The notes below the pieces were generated by a model. It ran no database searches. It was not told where the DNA came from and was given only the letters and a program-made list of their open reading frames with translations. Of a stretch of DNA of 64,000 nucleotides, positions 34,116 through 43,396 are shown one piece after another (within the stretch, counting starts at the first letter, position 1; each line of letters opens with the position of its first letter). The position numbers and the translations under genes are program-made. The DNA lies in assembly GCA_964493785.1 (NCBI GenBank), contig CAZBPM010000009.1, positions 1-64,000 on the forward strand, given 5' to 3'. Source of the stretch: Hyphomicrobium_A sp964493785. GTDB taxonomy: Bacteria > Pseudomonadota > Alphaproteobacteria > Rhizobiales > Hyphomicrobiaceae.

Positions 34116-35753
34116 TTACGCCGCCTTCATCAGCGCTTCGGTCTCCGCGTCGGGCAGTCGATCACGCACGGCGACCCAGAAGACGCCGAGCGAGAACAAG
34201 CTTACGATTAAGAGATCGCCGTACTTCGGGAGCAGCCCGAGGCCGCCGCCGTAGTTGCCCGTAAGCGAGATCACGCCAAGCCCGTTGATGAACAGCCAGA
34301 ACCACAGCGACTGCTTGAGGTTCAGTTTGTCCTTCTCGCCGGTCCAGTAGTGCAACGCCATCAGCAGCGCCCCGCCGGCGATGGCGAGCGCGAAAACCTT
34401 CCAGTTCGTCTGCCACCCGGCCCAATAGACGATGCATCCGACCAGCATGAACGATACGGCCGCCAAGGCGACGCCGCCCTTCAACCGGAACGGCCGCTTG
34501 TGCCGCGGCAACTGATGCCGCAACGCTGCAAGCGAAACCGGGCCGAACGCCAGCGACAGGATCGCTGCCGACGAGATGAATCCGATGAGCTGCGACCAGC
34601 CGGGCAGCGGCAGCAGCAGCAACAGGCCGATGAGGAAGTTGACCAGGATCGACCACACCGGCACCTGGGATGCGTTGAGGCGCATGAACAACTTGGGCAG
34701 CTGCCCGTTCTCAGCCAGCGCGTAGTTGATTCGCGCCGTCGCCGCCGTGTACGCGATGCCGGTCCCAGTGGGCGACACGATCGCATCGACATAGAGCAAC
34801 GCTGCAAGACCCTGCAGTCCTAGGATGGTTGCGAACGCCGCGAAGGGACCATCAGCAACGTTCTCGGCCAGTTGCGTCCACCCGCCGGCAAGATGCGCTT
34901 GCGGCACCGCGCCGATGAAGGCGATCTGTAACAGCACGTAGATGATGAGGCAGATCACCACCGCGCCGACCATGGCCAGCGGCACGTTGCGTTGTGGGTT
35001 TGAGGCCTCGCCCGCCATGTCGATGACGGTGCGGAAGCCGAACAGCGAGAAGATGACGCCGCCGCCGGCGACTGCCGCAAACACCCCGTCGACCCCCGTC
35101 GGCATGAACCCGCCGTGATCGGTGAAGTTGCTCTTGTCGAAGCCGAAAACGATGAGCCCGGCGACGGCGAGCAGCGGCACCACGATCTTCCACGACGTCA
35201 CCGCCAGGTTGGCACGAGCCAGCCAGCGCACGCCGACAAGGTTGAGGATCACGAAGCTGAACAGCAGTATCGTTGCGACCACCACGCCATGCCCGGTTAG
35301 AACGCGCTGGCCGTCAATCGTCGTCGTCAGCCATGGCAGGAAGTTGGACGAGTACTGCAGTACCGCCGTCACCTCGATGGGCGCCGTTGCAACATAGGCG
35401 ATCCAGCACAGCCATCCCGCCATGAAGCCGCTCATCGAGCCGTGCGAGAAATAGGGGATGCGGGCAATGGCGCCGGCGAGTGGCATCATGCCGCCGAGTT
35501 CGGCGTAAATGAGCGCCAGCAGCAGCGCGACGCCGCCCCCGATCATCCACGAGATGATGGCAGCGGGCCCGGCGATCTGCGCCGCATAGAGCGACGCAAA
35601 AAGCCAGCCCGAGCCCATGATGCCGGTGATGCCCGTGAACAGCAGTGCGACCGGTCCGATCTGTCGCTGCAACGATGACGCGCCCGCCGGGGCCGGCGAG
35701 GATCCCCCCGCAACGGTTTTCGCCGGCGGTGCTTGCTCTGTTGTTGAAGTCAT
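34116..35753 (-). CDS. APC-family amino acid permease
   Basis: A 545-residue membrane protein with about 12-14 hydrophobic segments. The opening VALLFTGITGIMGSGWLFASLYAAQIAGPAAIISWMIGG is the helix-1 Gly-rich unwound region where APC transporters bind substrate, and later GFRTVIDMAGEASNPQRNVPLAM is the typical loop after helix 6. I start at ATG 35753, after an upstream frame extension without similarity. It likely imports an amino acid or related cation, but the specificity is not readable. It is convergent with ctrA. Confidence 0.88.
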   Translation of the reverse strand: MTSTTEQAPPAKTVAGGSSPAPAGASSLQRQIGPVALLFTGITGIMGSGWLFASLYAAQIAGPAAIISWMIGGGVALLLALIYAELGGMMPLAGAIARIPYFSHGSMSGFMAGWLCWIAYVATAPIEVTAVLQYSSNFLPWLTTTIDGQRVLTGHGVVVATILLFSFVILNLVGVRWLARANLAVTSWKIVVPLLAVAGLIVFGFDKSNFTDHGGFMPTGVDGVFAAVAGGGVIFSLFGFRTVIDMAGEASNPQRNVPLAMVGAVVICLIIYVLLQIAFIGAVPQAHLAGGWTQLAENVADGPFAAFATILGLQGLAALLYVDAIVSPTGTGIAYTAATARINYALAENGQLPKLFMRLNASQVPVWSILVNFLIGLLLLLPLPGWSQLIGFISSAAILSLAFGPVSLAALRHQLPRHKRPFRLKGGVALAAVSFMLVGCIVYWAGWQTNWKVFALAIAGGALLMALHYWTGEKDKLNLKQSLWFWLFINGLGVISLTGNYGGGLGLLPKYGDLLIVSLFSLGVFWVAVRDRLPDAETEALMKAA

Positions 35754-35834
35754 GGAATCCGCCCCGCGACACGATAAGCCGCATACCACCGAGCCTAGCG
35801 CGCGTCGGTGAAGGTCCGGTGCACGCCCGCTTCG

Positions 35835-37943
35835 TCAGGACGCGTACCGGGAATCCTCATGGAAGTCGTTCATCGGGCCAGGCCGGCCGAACAGGAAGCC
35901 TTGGCCATCGCGGCAACGCTCCCGCCTCAGAATGGCGAGCTGGTCTTGCGTCTCTATGCCTTCGGCCAGCACCGGCACCCCGAGGCTCTGGCCCATAGCA
36001 ACGATCGCCCGAATGATCGCTCTGGCTTCCTTGCTGGTGACCAGTTCGGTCACGAAGAAACGGTCGAGCTTGATCTTGCTGAAGGGGAAGAGGCGCAACG
36101 TCTCCAGCGAGGAGTACCCTCTGCCAAAATCGTCCAGTGCGATGGAGATATCGAGCTCCCGCAGCTTCCTGAGAGCCTCGAGCGCCTGGACCCGATCGTC
36201 GATGATGGCTGTTTCGGTGATTTCCAGCTCTAGCCGCTTCGGGTCGAGACCGGTCTCAATCAACACATCGCGGACCAGACTGTCGAACTCCGGGCGAGCC
36301 AGCTGGAGTGGCGAGATATTGACCGCAACAGCATAGGGAATGGGCCATTGTGCCGCCTCGCGGCACGCCGTGCGAAGCACCCACTCTCCAATTTCGACGA
36401 TAGCCCCGCACTGCTCCGCTATAGGGATGAATTCGCCCGGCGAAATGAGACCGAGTTCGGGATGCCGCCAGCGCAGAAGCGCCTCGAACCCTGTCGTCCT
36501 GAGATCGACGATCTGCTTCTGCACTTGGTAGTCCAGATACAACTCGCCGCGTTCCGCAGCACCCTGCAGCGAGACGACGAGCTGCCGCCGCCGCCTGGCG
36601 GCGGTGTCGAGCGCCGCTTCAAAATAACAGACGCAGCGAACGGCATCGGACTTCGCCCGCTGCAATGCGTTGTCGGCCTTGGCGACGAGCGCGTCTGTGG
36701 TCTGGGCATCGTCCGGCCAGATGGCCACTCCGATGCGTGCGGCGGACGTCTTGCTTCCCCCGGCCACGCAGATCTCGGTTTGCATCGCGCCTTTGAGGCG
36801 GCCGATGAATTCGAACAGCTGCGTCTGTTCCTTGAAAGCCTTGAAGGCGATGAATTCGTCGCCGCCGACTCTCGCGATAAACTCCCCGCTCAAGGAAACC
36901 TCGATCAGCCTGGCGGCTACCGCGCGCAACATGTCGTCGCCGGCCGACTGCCCATGCAGGTCGTTGACCTCTTTGAAGTCGTCGAGATCGATGGACGCCA
37001 CTGCTATCTTGCTGCCCGGCGCGCATCCAGCCACAGCCTGCTGCAGGAACTTGTGCAGCCCGGTCCGGTTCGGCAGCCCGGTCAATCCATCATGCAGAGC
37101 CATATGCTCGAGCTTCTCCTCGGCATCGCGCTTCTCCACGAGATTTCGTCGGAACACCTCCAGCGAACGGGCGACGGTGCCAAGTTCGTCCGTCCGTTCC
37201 GCGCCATCGACCTTCACCGACAGGATGCCGGTTGCCAGGCGCCCGGTGGATACAGCAAGGCGACGCAACGGCGCCAGCGTGGTGGCGGTGAGCAGCGCGG
37301 CGATCACGCCGAGGCTAATGAGTACGATCCCGAGCGCCGATGTGACATCGAACACGACATCGGACCACCACTGCGCTTTCGGCTTCGCGAGGTTGACCGC
37401 GGCGCTGAAGCTGCCGATGACCTCTCCCTTGGCAATATTGGAATGGCACGATGCGCAGCGCGGAGCGCTCGCTGTCCCAACACCCATGATCGACGGCCGC
37501 GTGACCCGCATCCAGTCGTCCACGATTCCGATCGAAGTCTTGCCGCCGGCGATGGCCGCTCGATCCACACGATCACGCGGTAACTCGAGGTGGGAAGGTT
37601 CGTTAGGGTGCGCGGCAGTCTGTTGTGAGACGAGCTTGGGGCCCATCGCCATCCACAGACGCAGATCGGTGTCGCCGCTGGAGAACTTGGCGACGGCGCC
37701 GTCCAGGGTAGCGGTCGCGGGATCAGCACGGTTGTCCGAGCGGGCGTTGAGCATGGCCTGCTCGTGAACCGCTTCCAGAAGCCCGAGCGCTACTTCCGCA
37801 CGATGAATGGCGCGTGTGCTTACATCGGCCCATTCGAAGTGGGCTCTATAGGCGATGGCAGCCCCTTCCATGACGGTGAGGGCGGCGCCGACGACGAGCA
37901 GAATAGACCGTGCAACACTTGTAGTGGGAATGGCGGCAGGCAT
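35835..37943 (-). CDS. membrane GGDEF-EAL protein with a CxxCH heme-type sensor domain
   Basis: A 702-residue c-di-GMP enzyme from ATG 37943 (AGAGG upstream; a GTG at 37967 is an alternative). Order: membrane segment about 8-28, periplasmic sensor about 30-200 with CASCH at 163-167, a c-type heme motif as in DUF3365/Tll0287-like sensors, second membrane segment about 200-225, HAMP linker, GGDEF domain with intact GGDEF near 360 and EAL domain with EAL near 486, DDFGRGYSS and a GIE motif. Both catalytic sites look intact, so synthesis or breakdown of c-di-GMP could be switched by redox or gas binding to the heme. Confidence 0.92.
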   Translation of the reverse strand: MPAAIPTTSVARSILLVVGAALTVMEGAAIAYRAHFEWADVSTRAIHRAEVALGLLEAVHEQAMLNARSDNRADPATATLDGAVAKFSSGDTDLRLWMAMGPKLVSQQTAAHPNEPSHLELPRDRVDRAAIAGGKTSIGIVDDWMRVTRPSIMGVGTASAPRCASCHSNIAKGEVIGSFSAAVNLAKPKAQWWSDVVFDVTSALGIVLISLGVIAALLTATTLAPLRRLAVSTGRLATGILSVKVDGAERTDELGTVARSLEVFRRNLVEKRDAEEKLEHMALHDGLTGLPNRTGLHKFLQQAVAGCAPGSKIAVASIDLDDFKEVNDLHGQSAGDDMLRAVAARLIEVSLSGEFIARVGGDEFIAFKAFKEQTQLFEFIGRLKGAMQTEICVAGGSKTSAARIGVAIWPDDAQTTDALVAKADNALQRAKSDAVRCVCYFEAALDTAARRRRQLVVSLQGAAERGELYLDYQVQKQIVDLRTTGFEALLRWRHPELGLISPGEFIPIAEQCGAIVEIGEWVLRTACREAAQWPIPYAVAVNISPLQLARPEFDSLVRDVLIETGLDPKRLELEITETAIIDDRVQALEALRKLRELDISIALDDFGRGYSSLETLRLFPFSKIKLDRFFVTELVTSKEARAIIRAIVAMGQSLGVPVLAEGIETQDQLAILRRERCRDGQGFLFGRPGPMNDFHEDSRYAS

Positions 37944-38077
37944 CAAAGACCTCTGGTACAGCAACACCAGGGGCGTTTGCGCATCCGTTGATTAATTTAT
38001 CGGAAAATGCTCCGACCAAAGAGCATATCGTCCATCTAAATGAGGATGCGACACATATCGCCCGCCGCTGATCTAGG

Positions 38078-38968
38078 TCAGCTTCTGGCGTTCAGTATCC
38101 GCTCGACGCAGTCATCGACCCCAGATTGCCACGAGGGCAGCGTGAGGCCGAATGTCCGCGTCAGCTTCGAGCAATCGAGCTGCGAATTATCGAGCCGCTG
38201 CGCTGGCGTCGGATAGTCCTCGCTGCGGATCGGCGCGACCTCGGCACTGGGCCCGCCGAGCGCGCGCGAGCGCGTGAACACGCTCTCCGCCAATTCGCTC
38301 CACGTCGTCGTGCCGGCGTTCGCCGCGTGATAGATGCCCCACGGACCATCGGCGCCGGGCTCCGACACGATGCTCGCAAGCTCCAGAATGGCGCTGACGA
38401 GGTGCGGGGCATAGGTCGGGCTGCCGCGCTGATCCGCGACGACGCGCACTTGGCTCTGGCTTTCGGCATACGCCAGCATCGTCTTTACGAAGTTGCGCCC
38501 GAACGGGCTGAAGATCCACGACGTCCTGAGGATGATGTGCTTCGGATTGGCGGCACGCACAGCCTCTTCGCCCTCGAGCTTGGAGCGCCCGAACACCGTG
38601 GCCGGTCGCGCTTCGTCGCTCTCGACGTAAGCACTCGGCTTCTTCCCGTCGAACACGTAGTCCGTCGACAGGTGAATGATCGGAATGCCGCGCTTGGCCG
38701 CAGCTTCCGCCAGCAGTCTTGCCCCATCCCGGTTGAGTGCGAATGCGCGTTCGACATCGGTCTCCGCCTTGTCGACGGCAGTGTAGGCGGCCGAATTGAT
38801 GACGACCGTCGGCGAGATCGCAGACAGCGCCCGCTCGATCGACTTCGCCTCGCAGATGTCGAGTGCCGCGCGACCGACTGCGCACGCAGTGACGTCGGCA
38901 CGCCCTGGAGCCATCTCGACCAGCGCGCGCGCAACCTGTCCCTGCCAGCCGGCGATCAACAGACGCAT
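38078..38968 (-). CDS. rfbD: dTDP-4-dehydrorhamnose reductase
   Basis: The last enzyme of dTDP-L-rhamnose synthesis, an extended SDR using NAD(P)H (296 aa). The cofactor motif is GWQGQVARALVE at about residues 7-18, then VVINSAAYTAVDKAE, the STDYVFDGKKPSAYVESD segment and the family motif YGRSK-like VFGRSKLEGEEAV. The partner genes rfbA, rfbB and rfbC are not in the window, so this copy is isolated from its pathway. Translation starts at ATG 38968. Confidence 0.93.
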   Translation of the reverse strand: MRLLIAGWQGQVARALVEMAPGRADVTACAVGRAALDICEAKSIERALSAISPTVVINSAAYTAVDKAETDVERAFALNRDGARLLAEAAAKRGIPIIHLSTDYVFDGKKPSAYVESDEARPATVFGRSKLEGEEAVRAANPKHIILRTSWIFSPFGRNFVKTMLAYAESQSQVRVVADQRGSPTYAPHLVSAILELASIVSEPGADGPWGIYHAANAGTTTWSELAESVFTRSRALGGPSAEVAPIRSEDYPTPAQRLDNSQLDCSKLTRTFGLTLPSWQSGVDDCVERILNARS

Positions 38969-38985
38969 GGCGTACCCCGCAGTTT

Positions 38986-39291
38986 CTAGTCTCGCTCGGT
39001 TGCAAGGCTCGTCGCGCCGTCACCGCGGCCGCGGCGATTGACCTGCCACAGCAGCGTTCCGTCCTCGATCGCGAAGGCGAAAACATGGCCCATCGACGCC
39101 GCGACCACCGTTTCGCCGACGATGCGCACTGAAACCGGCTGTCCCTCGCACGGCAGTCCCGCCGGCATGTCCGCCAGCGCGCGCTCCCACACGAGCCGCC
39201 CGCTCGCCGCCTCGATCAGGGTCACCGCCCCGGCGTGACCGAGCGCTAGAAGCGATCGCGATTGTTCGGACGAGGTCGGTCGCTCAGGCAA
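38986..39291 (-). CDS. short PQQ-type beta-propeller repeat protein or fragment
   Basis: A 101-residue protein that starts at TTG 39291 and overlaps the end of the DUF2165 gene by 8 bp. It shows one to two blades of a PQQ-like propeller: GAVTLIEAASGRLVWERAL and GHVFAFAIEDGTLLWQVN, the W-containing A/D-strand pattern. A full propeller needs six to eight blades, so this is either a remnant of a longer gene or a short oligomerising protein. It ends 18 bp before rfbD on the same strand. Confidence 0.45.
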   Translation of the reverse strand: MPERPTSSEQSRSLLALGHAGAVTLIEAASGRLVWERALADMPAGLPCEGQPVSVRIVGETVVAASMGHVFAFAIEDGTLLWQVNRRGRGDGATSLATERD

Positions 39292-39778
39292 GCTCGTCGT
39301 CCTTCTGATTGAGGAACAGAAGCACGATGCCGATGCACGTGATGAATCGGAAAGCGGCCTGCTGCCCGTTCCAAGCCTGCGACTGCCACATTTGGAACCA
39401 TTCGCCGCCGACGGTCATGAAGCCGAAGAACCACAGCGCGAACCCCGTGACGAGTCCGGCGACCGCGACATCCTTGGAAGCGTTGAATTGGCGGGCCGGT
39501 GCCTGCCGTTCACGCCACATGGATCTGGCGCCGTAGACGCACAGGACCCCTGCCAGCAGCTCGGCCGCAATGATGAACGCATAGCCGACATGGTAAAGCG
39601 CGGAACTGTCGATCGCCCGCCACTTCAACGTTGTCGACGGGAAAACCGTGTCCATCGACATTACATGCTGCACGAAGGCGTAATTGGTGCCGTAGTCGAT
39701 GATGTTGTCCACGCCGACGAGCAGCGAGAACAGACCGATCATCAGTACGAGCAGGACTTTCGCGGCGCGCACGACCAT
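39284..39778 (-). CDS. DUF2165-family membrane protein
   Basis: A 164-residue inner-membrane protein with four hydrophobic segments. It matches the DUF2165 family in layout: VLLVLMIGLFSLLVGVDNIIDYGTNYAFVQHVMSMDTVFP in the first third, ALYHVGYAFIIAAELLAGVLC in the middle and WFQMWQSQAWNGQQAAFRFITCIGIVLLFL at the end. The role is unknown. Its stop region overlaps the start of the short propeller-like gene, which suggests joint transcription with it. Confidence 0.88.
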   Translation of the reverse strand: MVVRAAKVLLVLMIGLFSLLVGVDNIIDYGTNYAFVQHVMSMDTVFPSTTLKWRAIDSSALYHVGYAFIIAAELLAGVLCVYGARSMWRERQAPARQFNASKDVAVAGLVTGFALWFFGFMTVGGEWFQMWQSQAWNGQQAAFRFITCIGIVLLFLNQKDDELA

Positions 39779-39893
39779 TTCGATATCCCTCGCGATTCGG
39801 CCAGCAGATTATGCTGCTCTGGCCCCCCGGCGCCAACTCCGCTACTGAAGGCTCAAGAACAATCCGTAAACCGCGCGAGGACCCACCCGCGAT

Positions 39894-40571
39894 ATGACCA
39901 GCACCGAAAAACCGAATCCTTCTAAGGCCCTGAAGGCTGCGATCATCCCGGTGACGCCATTCCAGCAGAACTGCACGTTGCTGTGGGATGACGAGACGAA
40001 GAAGGGCGCCATTGTCGATCCCGGTGGCGATCTCGACGCTATTGTCGCCGCGATCGCCGAGGTTGGCATCGTGCCGGAGAAGATCCTTCTGACGCATGGC
40101 CATATCGATCACGCGGGCGGCGCGGCCGAACTGCGCGAACGGCTCGGCGGTATCCCCATCGAAGGACCGCACGGCGACGAGCGCCCGCTGCTCGAGAACC
40201 TCGACAAGCAGGGCGAGGCCTACGGCATCCCGGCGCGCCCCGTAACGCCCGACCGCTGGCTCGCGGAAGGCGACACCGTCACGGTCGCCGGTCATACCTT
40301 CGAGGTGCTGCATTGTCCTGGGCATTCGCCGGGTTCGGTAGTGCTGGTCAATCGCGCGCAGCGTTTCGCACTGATGGGCGACGTGCTGTTCCAGGGCTCC
40401 ATCGGCCGGACCGATCTGCCGCTCGGCAATCACGAGGCGCTGATGCGCTCCATCCGCACCAAGGTCATGGCGCTGCCCGATGAGTTCGCCTTCATTTGCG
40501 GTCACGGCCCGACGAGCACGATCGGGCAGGAGCGGCGCAGCAATCCGTTCATAGTCGGCGACGCCGCCTGA
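39894..40571 (+). CDS. metallo-beta-lactamase-fold hydrolase (glyoxalase II-like, YcbL type)
   Basis: A 225-residue MBL-fold enzyme. The metal-binding motif is THGHIDHAGG with His68, His70, Asp72 and His73; a further histidine is in CPGHSPGS, an aspartate in LMGDVLFQGSIGRTDLP and the last histidine in ICGHGPTS. This is the layout of YcbL-type glyoxalase II and related persulfide-dioxygenase-like proteins. The insertion of about 30 residues after the first motif is typical of YcbL. A bidirectional hairpin terminator follows. Confidence 0.9.
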   Translation: MTSTEKPNPSKALKAAIIPVTPFQQNCTLLWDDETKKGAIVDPGGDLDAIVAAIAEVGIVPEKILLTHGHIDHAGGAAELRERLGGIPIEGPHGDERPLLENLDKQGEAYGIPARPVTPDRWLAEGDTVTVAGHTFEVLHCPGHSPGSVVLVNRAQRFALMGDVLFQGSIGRTDLPLGNHEALMRSIRTKVMALPDEFAFICGHGPTSTIGQERRSNPFIVGDAA

Positions 40572-40589
40572 GGCCTCCCAGAAACACAA

Positions 40590-40617
40590 AATCCCGGGAC
40601 GATGCCCGGGATTTCTT
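40590..40617 (+). terminator. terminator between convergent genes
   Basis: A perfect 9-bp stem (AATCCCGGG / CCCGGGATT, loop of 6) followed by TCTTTC on the plus strand and by TTTG on the minus strand. It lies between the MBL gene and the convergent small secreted protein, so it may serve both. Confidence 0.8.
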
Positions 40618-40645
40618 TCGAATTGCGGTTGCAGCAGGGCGTGGA

Positions 40646-41002
40646 TCAGAAGCCCCACTCCCAGCGGAGGCAGCCGGCGATTCCGCATTCGGCGCTGAGC
40701 GTGCCGACCCCGATGGGGCTCGCGTCGTCGATATTGGCCCACACGTCGACGGTGTTGACGCGCAACGTCTCGGAGCAGCTGCGCTTGCAGTAGACCCAGG
40801 TGCCGCGCGGCAGCCGCACCTGATAGCCGACATCCGTCGCGCGGTAGGGAGCGCGGATCGAACCGTTGCCGTCATGGCTGTTAGCGGTGACGTAGCCGAG
40901 GATCTTGCTGACGGCGCGCGGCCCGGCAGCAGCGGAGCTGGCCATAGCGAACATGGCGGCAGCGACCAGAAGGCCAGCGGCAAGTGCGGGACGTTTCATC
41001 AT
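40646..41002 (-). CDS. small secreted cysteine-containing protein, function unknown
   Basis: The start at ATG 41002 follows AGGAGACC and gives 118 aa with a signal peptide (MMKRPALAAGLLVAAAMFAMASSAAAG). The mature domain is short and contains WVYCKRSCSETLRVNTVDVW and a final SAECGIAGCLRWEWGF, so four cysteines could pair into two disulfides. Similar small periplasmic proteins are common in Hyphomicrobiales, but I cannot assign one. It lies 126 bp downstream of another secreted protein gene on the same strand. Confidence 0.7.
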   Translation of the reverse strand: MMKRPALAAGLLVAAAMFAMASSAAAGPRAVSKILGYVTANSHDGNGSIRAPYRATDVGYQVRLPRGTWVYCKRSCSETLRVNTVDVWANIDDASPIGVGTLSAECGIAGCLRWEWGF

Positions 41003-41128
41003 GGTCTCCTGGTATGCGGGCGGCTCTCGTAGACTCATCCACAATTTAGCATGATTGCGGTGCGCGCCTGCGTCGGCCCATTACTCGGATGAAGCCTGTT
41101 GCCCATGCGCACCGCTTGCCGGCCGGTC

Positions 41129-41617
41129 TCAGCCGTTCCGCGAGAAGTTGATGCTGACACCCTTCAGGACCGACCCCTGCGTCGACAGCGACACCGACTG
41201 CGTCTCCCCGCCGATCGAGACCGACAGCAAGCCGGTGAGGGCGCCGCCCCCGATGTTGAGCCTCAGCTTGGAATCGTCGGCGCTGCCGGTGATGGTGCCG
41301 GTCTGATTGTAGTTGCGCTCTTCCCACGTGCCGGTGACGCGGCCGTTCGCATACTTCAGCACCGAGCGCAGTTCCACCTTGGTGGAGGGATTGGCGCAGA
41401 TGATGTTCAGCTTCAGCTGCGTCCCGCCGGTGCCTTGATAGTAGCCCTTGCAGGAGAGCTTCTCGCTCTTGCCGCCCTCGAGCCGCGCGGTGCCTTTGCC
41501 CGACCACGTCCCGACCAGCGCCGAGAACGGGCTGCCTGCAACGGCCGGTACGCCGACCGCCAGCATGGCAATCGAGCTCAAAGCCAGAGCCGTAACGCTC
41601 CCCCTCAACAAGCCCAC
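41129..41617 (-). CDS. secreted beta-rich protein, function unknown
   Basis: I start it at GTG 41617 because GGAGG lies six bases before it; this gives 162 aa and a signal peptide ending near VPAVAGS. The mature part is a repetitive beta-structure: FSALVGTWSGKGTARLEGG, LSCKGYYQGTGGTQLKLNIIC, GRVTGTWEERNYNQTGTITG and GLLSVSIGGETQSVSLS. Two cysteines may pair. This pattern is seen in many unnamed periplasmic proteins of rhizobia. An upstream extension of the frame lies over no ribosome site. Confidence 0.7.
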   Translation of the reverse strand: MGLLRGSVTALALSSIAMLAVGVPAVAGSPFSALVGTWSGKGTARLEGGKSEKLSCKGYYQGTGGTQLKLNIICANPSTKVELRSVLKYANGRVTGTWEERNYNQTGTITGSADDSKLRLNIGGGALTGLLSVSIGGETQSVSLSTQGSVLKGVSINFSRNG

Positions 41618-41904
41618 AAGACACCTCCAAGAAAAGCTTTGACTGTCCAACGACCCGAATACGCCCACGGCCGGCAAACGTACGGCTGGCGAGCAGACAC
41701 GCGAACGCTGCCGAGAATTGGTATCGGCTTGTCCCAAATTAGCACAGTTACAGTTAAATAAGTGTCTCGCCTATGCATCGACAACCCACCTGGCTGTGAT
41801 GCCGCGCACAGAAATTTCCCATGGCAGCGGCGAGAGCGCGCGCCTCGTTCTCGTAAGCAGCGGTTGCGCCTGGAAGAACCCTGGCTATATTGCGCCGCTG
41901 CGAC

Positions 41905-41994
41905 GGAGGGGTGGCCGAGTGGTTGAAGGCGCACGCCTGGAACGCGTGTAGGCGGGCAACCGTCTCGTGGGTTCGAATCCCACCCCCTCCGCCA
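41905..41994 (+). tRNA. tRNA-Ser (GGA)
   Basis: A 90-base class II tRNA: GGAGGGGTGGCCGAGTGG start, anticodon loop CTGGAAC (anticodon GGA), long variable arm, GTTCGAATC T-loop and an encoded CCA. Its 3' end is the attachment site of the island to the right, and the gene remains intact at the left boundary. Confidence 0.96.
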
Positions 41995-41997
41995 GCA
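41971..41997 (+). repeat. attL: 27-bp copy of the tRNA-Ser 3' end
   Basis: From the T-loop GTTCGAATC through CCA and three further bases. The identical 27 bases recur in the same orientation at 60544-60570, while the bases on both outer sides differ, so this is the crossover core of the island integrase. Confidence 0.95.
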
Positions 41998-42116
41998 ACT
42001 GTCCCCGTGACATCCCCCCTCATCCCTTGCCGTAGTGGAAAACCCAGCATTTACTGCGGTGCGACACGCCGCATTGTCTCGCCACGTCCCGGGTCGACCC
42101 GTATCATCAGCCCACG

Positions 42117-42145
42117 AAACATGGGACAGGGCATGGGACAGCCCC
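42117..42145 (+). repeat. subterminal repeat, left copy (possible integrase arm sites)
   Basis: A 29-base stretch beginning AAACATG and containing ATGGGACAG twice (42121 and 42133). About 24 of 29 positions match 60481-60509 in the same orientation. It lies 120 bp inside the left core, just before the integrase start. Confidence 0.55.
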
Positions 42146-42157
42146 GTGGAGGTGGCG

Positions 42158-43396
42158 GTGCGCGCGCTGCACAAGTTGTCAGCGGTGAGGGTCGGAAGCC
42201 TCAAAGAGGCCGGTTATTACAGCGATGGTGGCGGGCTCTACCTGCGCGTGGCAATTGCTGGCGGGGGAGGAGCGCCTCGCGTCCTGAAGTCGTGGGTCTT
42301 CCGATACGAGCGCAATGCCCGCACACGCGAGGCGGGTCTGGGGTCGGTGTCGGCGGTGTCGTTGGCGGCAGCCCGATCCGAGGCTCAGCATATGCGCGAG
42401 CTGCTGGCCGACAAGATCGATCCGATCGAGAGGCGCCGGGCGGAGGCTGACGCAACGCGCGCCGTTGCGCGGTCGATGACATTCAAGGAGTGCGCCGAGG
42501 CTTACCTCGAAGCCCACGAGCCGACCTGGAAGAACGCAAAGCACCGGCAGCAGTGGCGTAACACTCTGAATACCTATGCCTATCCGAAGATTGGAGCCAT
42601 GCCGGCGAAGGACGTCGGTGTCACCGACGTGCTGAAGGTGCTGCAGCCGATCTGGCATTCAAAGCCGGAGACCGGCTCCCGGCTTCGGGGGCGCATCGAG
42701 ACTGTGCTCAGCTACGCCAAGGCCCTTGGTCAACGCGAAGGCGAAAACGCTGCGGTGTGGAAGGACAACCTCGCCCAGCTGCTGCCGGCGACGGGCAGGG
42801 TGCGGCGCGTCAAGCATCACTCCTCGCTTCCCTATGCCGACGTGCCCAAGTTCGTCGTCGACCTGCGAAAAGACACCGGCATCGCGGCCTCAGCACTGGA
42901 GCTTTGCATCTTGTGCGCGTCGAGAACCGCAGAAGTGCGGGGCGCGACGTTTGACGAGTTCGATCTCGATGATCGGGTTTGGACCATCCCGGCGATACGC
43001 ATGAAGGTGAGCCGGCGCGACCATCGGGTGCCCTTGTCGCCGCGTGCCATCGAGATCGTAAGAGAGATGCAAGCTCTGAAGCAGAATGACTACGTGTTCC
43101 CGGGGTTGAAGCCAGGCATGCCGCTGTCCGATGGGGCGATGAGCAGGGTGCTCCTGCGCGCCGGCTACGGCGAGTTCACCGTGCACGGCTTCCGGTCGTC
43201 ATTTCGCGACTGGAGCGCAGAGTGCACTTCGTTGCCGCGCGAAATCGCCGAGTTCTCACTCGCCCACACCATCCCCGATGAGACCGAGCGCGCCTACCTG
43301 CGCACGACGCTGTTCGATAAGCGGCGTGAGCTGATTCTGGAATGGGAGCGGTTCGTGCTGGGCGCAGCCGGTCACAAACCGCGTGGGATAAAGTAG
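42158..43396 (+). CDS. tyrosine-type integrase (P4/DUF4102 family)
   Basis: I choose GTG 42158 because GGAGGT lies four bases before it and the first residues then match the DUF4102 opening (KLSAVRVGSLKEAGYYSDGGGLYLRVA); this gives 412 aa. Residues about 1-95 are the arm-binding domain, 110-200 the SAM-like core-binding domain and 220-400 the catalytic domain. Catalytic residues: Arg256 in CASRTAEVRG, His343 and Arg346 in HGFRSSF, His370 in AHTIPDE and nucleophile Tyr380 in AYLRTT. It lies directly beside the tRNA-Ser core and should insert and excise the island. Confidence 0.95.
   Translation: MRALHKLSAVRVGSLKEAGYYSDGGGLYLRVAIAGGGGAPRVLKSWVFRYERNARTREAGLGSVSAVSLAAARSEAQHMRELLADKIDPIERRRAEADATRAVARSMTFKECAEAYLEAHEPTWKNAKHRQQWRNTLNTYAYPKIGAMPAKDVGVTDVLKVLQPIWHSKPETGSRLRGRIETVLSYAKALGQREGENAAVWKDNLAQLLPATGRVRRVKHHSSLPYADVPKFVVDLRKDTGIAASALELCILCASRTAEVRGATFDEFDLDDRVWTIPAIRMKVSRRDHRVPLSPRAIEIVREMQALKQNDYVFPGLKPGMPLSDGAMSRVLLRAGYGEFTVHGFRSSFRDWSAECTSLPREIAEFSLAHTIPDETERAYLRTTLFDKRRELILEWERFVLGAAGHKPRGIK

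Noticed and set aside
36348..37583. Long plus-strand frame opposite the GGDEF-EAL gene
   Set aside because: Antisense shadow without any domain; the minus strand has intact catalytic motifs.
41754..42050. Minus-strand frame across tRNA-Ser encoding a GGGGGIRTHE-type peptide
   Set aside because: It is the antisense translation of the tRNA, a well-known false gene. The copy at 60456-60761 across attR arises in the same way.
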